From Haloplanus sp. HW8-1 (GTDB taxonomy: Archaea > Halobacteriota > Halobacteria > Halobacteriales > Haloferacaceae): a stretch of DNA of 64,000 nucleotides. The notes under the pieces are model-generated. The model saw only the letters and a list, made by a program, of their open reading frames with translations, was not told where the DNA came from and did not search any database. The stretch is from contig NZ_CP098518.1 of assembly GCF_023703795.1 (NCBI RefSeq), forward strand, positions 1,550,001 through 1,614,000, read 5' to 3'. How positions within the stretch are numbered: the stretch's first letter is position 1; each line of letters begins with the position of its first letter. Position numbers and translations under genes: made by a program. Shown here piece by piece: positions 59,789-64,000 of this stretch.

Positions 59789-61855
59789 ATGACGAAGGAA
59801 ACCCTCGAAGACCTCAGCCAGCACTACAAGGAATCGGTTCCCGCGGACCTCCGCGAAGCGAAGGCGTTCGACTGGTATCTGGACGAGGTGTACGACGACC
59901 CGCGGATCGCCCGTAACGCTCACCAGCGCGTCGCCGACATGTTCGACTACTACGGCACGGAGTACGACGAGGATGCCGGCGTCGTGGAGTATCTCATGGC
60001 TTCGGAGGACCCGTTACACGACGGGGAGAACACCTTCTACGGCCGCGAGGTCCACGAGTCGATCCACGAGTTCGTCAACAAGGTGAAAAGCGGTGCCCGG
60101 GGACTCGGCCCGGAGAAACGTATCAAACTGTTGCTCGGACCAGTCGGCTCCGGGAAGTCGCATTTCGACTGGATGGTCCGTCGGTACTTCGAGGACTACA
60201 CCCTGAACGACGACGGCCGGATGTACACCTTCCAGTGGGTGAATCTCGGCGACATCGTCCGCGATCAGGATCCCGCGGACGACACGGTCCTCTCGCCGAT
60301 GAACCAGGATCCCCTCGTGCTTCTCCCCCAGGAGCAGCGCGACCGGGTACTCGAACGGCTGAACGGTGCCCTCGATGCGCCGTATACGATCCGCAACGAG
60401 CAGTCGCTCGACCCTGCAAGCGAGTTCTACATGGACCGCCTGCTGGCCCACTACGACGACGACCTGAAGGCGGTGCTGGACAACCACGTCGAAATCGTCC
60501 GACTCGTCGCCTCCGAGAACAAGCGCCAGTGCATCGAGACGTTCGAGCCCAAGGACAAGAAGAATCAGGACGAGACGGAGTTGACCGGCGACGTCAACTA
60601 CTCGAAAATTGCCATCTACGGCGAGAGCGATCCGCGGGCGTTCGACTACTCCGGGGCGTTCTGCAACGCCAACCGCGGGCTGTTCAGCGGTGAGGAGTTA
60701 CTGAAACTCCAGCGGGAGTTCCTCTATGACTTCCTGCACGCCTCCCAGGAACAGACGATCAAGCCCAAAAACAACCCCCGGATCGACATCGACCAGGTGA
60801 TCGTCGGCCGCACGAACATGCCCGAGTACCGGGAGAAGAAAGGCGACGAAAAGATGGAGGCGTTCAACGATCGCACCAAGCGCATCGACTTCCCGTACGT
60901 CCTGGAGTACAGCGAGGAGGCCGAAATCTACCGGAAGATGCTCCGAAACGCGGACGTACCGGACATGCACATCGAACCCCACGTCATGGAGATGGCGGGA
61001 CTGTTCGGCGTCCTCACCCGCATCACGGAGCCCAACGGCGAGAACGTCACGCTCGTCCAGAAGGCCAAGGCCTACAACGGGGAGATCGACGAGACCGACG
61101 ACATCGACGTGAAGAAACTGCGCGAGGAGGGCGAGGGGAACGCCGACATCGCGGAGGGGATGGACGGCGTCTCCGCCCGCTTCATCGGCGACGAAATCGC
61201 GGAGGCGATCATGGACGCCACCCACCGCGGCCGCTCGTACCTGTCGCCGCTCTCGGTGTTCACTCACTTCGAACGCAACCTCGAGAACCACGGATCGATC
61301 CCGGAAGAGAACGTGGATCGCTACCACCGGTATCTCGAACTCGTCCGCGAGGAGTACAAGGAGCGCGCCATCGAGGACGTACGCCATGCGCTGGCCTACG
61401 ACGTGGACGAGATCCGCCGGCAGGGCGAGAAGTACATGGACCACGTCATGGCGTACATCGACGACGCCACGGTGACGGACGAACTCACCGGCCGGGAGCA
61501 GGAACCCGACGAGACGTTCCTCCGCTCCGTCGAGGAGAAATTGGAGATCCCGAGCGACCGAAAGGACGACTTCCGTCAGGAGGTGTCGAACTGGGTAAGC
61601 CGCCGTGCCCGCGAGGGCGAGGGGTTCGACCCGCAGGACAACGACCGCCTGCGCCGCGCGCTGGAGCGCAAACTCTGGGAGGACAAGAAACACAACATCA
61701 ACTTCTCGGCGCTGGTGTCGGCGAACGAACTCGACGACGACGAGCGGAGCGCCTGGATCGACGCGTTGATCGAGCAGGACTACTCCCGTGAAGGGGCCAC
61801 CGAAGTTCTGGAGTTCGCCGGCGCGGAGGTCGCAAAGAGCGAACTGGAAGGATGA
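59789..61855 (+). CDS. prkA: PrkA-type AAA+ serine kinase (first copy)
   Basis: 688 aa. The N-terminal PrkA AAA+ domain has the Walker A LLLGPVGSGKSHF (about residues 114-126). The later helical domain and C-terminal PrkA domain are complete. PrkA proteins are stress-linked ATPases/kinases that occur with YeaH (DUF444) and SpoVR partners in bacteria and haloarchaea. Start at 59789 begins the typical MTKETLEDLS. It overlaps the second PrkA gene (ATGA). Confidence 0.9.
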   Translation: MTKETLEDLSQHYKESVPADLREAKAFDWYLDEVYDDPRIARNAHQRVADMFDYYGTEYDEDAGVVEYLMASEDPLHDGENTFYGREVHESIHEFVNKVKSGARGLGPEKRIKLLLGPVGSGKSHFDWMVRRYFEDYTLNDDGRMYTFQWVNLGDIVRDQDPADDTVLSPMNQDPLVLLPQEQRDRVLERLNGALDAPYTIRNEQSLDPASEFYMDRLLAHYDDDLKAVLDNHVEIVRLVASENKRQCIETFEPKDKKNQDETELTGDVNYSKIAIYGESDPRAFDYSGAFCNANRGLFSGEELLKLQREFLYDFLHASQEQTIKPKNNPRIDIDQVIVGRTNMPEYREKKGDEKMEAFNDRTKRIDFPYVLEYSEEAEIYRKMLRNADVPDMHIEPHVMEMAGLFGVLTRITEPNGENVTLVQKAKAYNGEIDETDDIDVKKLREEGEGNADIAEGMDGVSARFIGDEIAEAIMDATHRGRSYLSPLSVFTHFERNLENHGSIPEENVDRYHRYLELVREEYKERAIEDVRHALAYDVDEIRRQGEKYMDHVMAYIDDATVTDELTGREQEPDETFLRSVEEKLEIPSDRKDDFRQEVSNWVSRRAREGEGFDPQDNDRLRRALERKLWEDKKHNINFSALVSANELDDDERSAWIDALIEQDYSREGATEVLEFAGAEVAKSELEG

Positions 61856-64000
61856 CGGACGACTACATCCGCGCGGGCGACGAGGCGCTCGCCGGCGCCT
61901 ACGAGGAGCCGATGAGTCTCGCCGAGTACGTCGAGGCGGCGATGGCCCGACCGTCCATCGCCTCCCACGCGCCGAAGTATCTCCTCGAAGCCATCGAGTC
62001 GATGGGGACGCGTGCGGTGGTCGAAGAGGGCGAGGAGCGGGAGCGCTACCGCTTTTTCGACGACCCGGCCAACGACGGCGAACACGCCGTCCTCGGGAAC
62101 ACCGAGACCCTGAACGGGTTCGTCGACGACCTCCGGACCATCGCCGCCGACCGCGGCAAAAGCGAGAAGATCATCTGGTTCGACGGGCCGACCGCGACGG
62201 GGAAATCGGAGCTCAAGCGGTGTCTGATCAACGGTCTCCGAGAGTACTCCAAGACCGAGGCCGGGCGGCGGTTCACCGTCGAGTGGAACGTCGCCAGCGC
62301 CACCGACGAGCGGGGGTTGAGTTACGGCGACGAGCTCGACCGCGAGGACGACTGGTACGAGAGCCCCGTCCAGTCCCACCCGCTGTCGGTGTTTCCGCCG
62401 GCCGTCCGCGAGTCGATCCTCGACGACCTCGGCGAGGCGGGACACGTGCCGACGCGGGTGGATGCCGACCTCGATCCGTTCTGCCGTGAGGCCTACGACC
62501 ATCTGGAGGAACGATACCGTCGCGCGGGCGGCACCAGCCTGTTCTCCTCGATCACCGACCCTCGCCACCTCCGGGTGAAAAACTACGTCGTCGACGTGGG
62601 ACGCGGGATCGGTGTCCTCCACTCCGAGGACGACGGCTCGCCGAAAGAGCGGCTGGTCGGCTCGTGGATGCCAGGGATGCTTCGCGAACTCGACTCGCGG
62701 GGACGGAAGAACCCGCAGGCGTTCTCGTACGACGGCGTCCTCTCCCAGGGCAACGGCCTGCTGACGATCGTCGAGGACGCCTCCCAGCACGCCGACCTCC
62801 TCCGAAAACTGTTGAACGTCCCCGACGAGGGTCGGGTGAAACTCGACAAGGGGATCGGGATGGACATCGACACGCAGTTGCTCATCATCTCGAACCCCGA
62901 CCTCGACGTCGAACTCGACAAGTACGCCGATCGCAACGGGCGCGATCCGCTGAAGGCGCTGAAGCGCCGTCTCGACAAACACGAGTTCGGCTATCTCACC
63001 AACCTCTCGCTGGAAGCGGAGCTGATTCGACGGGAACTGACGAACGAGACGGCCGTCTGGGAGGCCGAGGGGTACGCCGACCTCGACTCGCGGGTACGGG
63101 AAGGGTTGTCGCTGTCGATGCGCGACGGGGCGGGTGGGGTCGTCGAGCGGGAACTCGCCCCCCACGCCGTCGAGGCGGCGGCACTGTACAGCGTGGTCAC
63201 CCGGTTGGATGGCGAGGACGTGCCCGGCAACCGAAGCCTCGTCGAGAAGGCGCTGCTTTTCGATCAGGGCTACCTCCAAGAGGGTGACGAACGGATCGAC
63301 GCCGACGAGTTCGAGTTCGACGGCGACGACGGGAGTCACGGGATCCCGGTCACGTACACGCGTGACGTGATCGCCGACCTGCTCCAGACCGACGCCGACC
63401 GGCACCACGCCGACCTGCCGGTCGAGCGGGTCGTCATGCCGGACGACATCGTGGACGCGATGGCCGACGGGCTGAGCGGCGCCCCCGTCTTCTCGCGGGC
63501 CGAGGCGGCCGAATACGAGAACCGGCTCGCGGTCGTGAAAAGCTACGTCTTCGACCGACAGGAGGCGGACGTCCTCGACGCGCTGCTGGCCGAAACGGGC
63601 GTCGACGAGGGAACCGTCGCGGAGTACGTCGAACACGTCTTCGCGTGGGCGAACGGCGAGCAGGTTGCGACCGACCGAGGGGCGGCCGATCCCGATCCGT
63701 TGCTGATGAAGGTGTTCGAGACCGAGCATCTCGGCCGGTTCGGCCCCGGCGCGTACGACGGCGGGGAACCGGCCGACCGCGTCGAGACGTTCCGCCGCGA
63801 GAAGGTCATCACGGCCATCAACCGTTACGCCTGGGAGAACCGCGACGAGGACTTCGCCATCGAGAACGTCGACGTGACGGACATCCCGGTCATCCGGGCG
63901 GTGCTCGACGCCCACGACTGGAGCGATGTGAAGCGGCTGTTCGACGGGTTCGATCCGGGCCAGTGGACGGACCCGCCGTCCGATACGGAGACCGAGCGGC
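61852..64000 (+). CDS. Second PrkA-like kinase (partial, runs off the window)
   Basis: At least 716 codons, open to the edge. It contains a Walker A-like WFDGPTATGKSELK (about residues 109-122) and the PrkA conserved blocks LPVERVVMPDDIVDAMADG and FDRQEADVLDALLAETG. It is a divergent paralogue of the upstream prkA and overlaps its stop by 4 bp. In haloarchaea the two PrkA genes are normally followed by a DUF444 and a SpoVR-like gene, which would lie beyond the window. Confidence 0.88.
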   Translation, partial: MTDDYIRAGDEALAGAYEEPMSLAEYVEAAMARPSIASHAPKYLLEAIESMGTRAVVEEGEERERYRFFDDPANDGEHAVLGNTETLNGFVDDLRTIAADRGKSEKIIWFDGPTATGKSELKRCLINGLREYSKTEAGRRFTVEWNVASATDERGLSYGDELDREDDWYESPVQSHPLSVFPPAVRESILDDLGEAGHVPTRVDADLDPFCREAYDHLEERYRRAGGTSLFSSITDPRHLRVKNYVVDVGRGIGVLHSEDDGSPKERLVGSWMPGMLRELDSRGRKNPQAFSYDGVLSQGNGLLTIVEDASQHADLLRKLLNVPDEGRVKLDKGIGMDIDTQLLIISNPDLDVELDKYADRNGRDPLKALKRRLDKHEFGYLTNLSLEAELIRRELTNETAVWEAEGYADLDSRVREGLSLSMRDGAGGVVERELAPHAVEAAALYSVVTRLDGEDVPGNRSLVEKALLFDQGYLQEGDERIDADEFEFDGDDGSHGIPVTYTRDVIADLLQTDADRHHADLPVERVVMPDDIVDAMADGLSGAPVFSRAEAAEYENRLAVVKSYVFDRQEADVLDALLAETGVDEGTVAEYVEHVFAWANGEQVATDRGAADPDPLLMKVFETEHLGRFGPGAYDGGEPADRVETFRREKVITAINRYAWENRDEDFAIENVDVTDIPVIRAVLDAHDWSDVKRLFDGFDPGQWTDPPSDTETER

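Overview
The window is high-GC chromosomal DNA from a halophilic archaeon (class Halobacteria). The evidence is: acidic proteomes, archaeal-only genes (KEOPS Pcc1, ribosomal S3Ae, PdaD, UPF0179, predicted exosome subunit), halocyanin-type copper proteins, twin-arginine/lipobox signal peptides, and many start codons lying 24-30 bases downstream of an A/T-rich TATA element (leaderless transcription). The genus cannot be fixed from the sequence.

Layout. 1-5.8 kb: a Bat-like operon (VWA membrane protein, coiled-coil protein, membrane protein, MoxR ATPase, DUF58). 5.9-11.7 kb: a sugar kinase, a small EamA transporter and a run of thioredoxin-fold and copper/haem maturation genes (peroxiredoxin-like, thioredoxin, DsbA, TlpA, CcdA, SCO1). 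11.7-18.6 kb: aldo/keto reductase, threonine synthase, M20 amidohydrolase, FeS photolyase-related protein, CspA, AhpD-like protein. 18.7-21.3 kb: a large six-repeat secreted protein ending in a cupredoxin domain, preceded by two DtxR-like palindromes. 21.4-24.4 kb: nucleobase permease, RIO-like kinase. 25.2-31.4 kb: AtuA pair, class II HMG-CoA reductase, GHMP kinase and a two-component sodium:solute symporter, which reads like a catabolic locus for mevalonate or a related branched acid. 31.4-38.6 kb: frameshifted nitrilase, acyl-CoA dehydrogenase, archaetidylserine synthase, halocyanin, and the S15-RecJ-Pcc1-S3Ae informational operon.

38.9-45 kb is accessory island 1, next to tRNA-Ala(GGC). 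A modification-dependent restriction gene (SRA + HNH) has been cut in two by a 3.1-kb IS5-type transposon with a 10-bp target duplication. The transposon carries a lipoprotein gene and a nested IS110/IS1111 element with a candidate bridge RNA. The island's integrase is frameshifted, and an odd interrupted tRNA-like sequence lies at its far end. 45-51 kb returns to chromosomal genes and contains several decaying ones (KefB-type antiporter, TrkA-C subunit, OsmC).

51.09-57.39 kb is integrative element 2 (6.3 kb), with an intact tyrosine recombinase. It is inserted inside a resident DUF309 gene, whose C-terminal half lies at 50.8-51.1 kb and N-terminal half at 57.4-57.56 kb. The element carries its own complete DUF309 gene a few bases from its right end, so it appears to replace the gene it breaks. 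Other cargo: a nuclease-like gene, a DUF6884/YaaA-like gene, a dual-specificity phosphatase, small zinc proteins and IS200/IS605 end hairpins. 57.6-64 kb: M14 metallopeptidase-like, UPF0179, a small conserved protein and two tandem PrkA-type kinases, the second running off the window.
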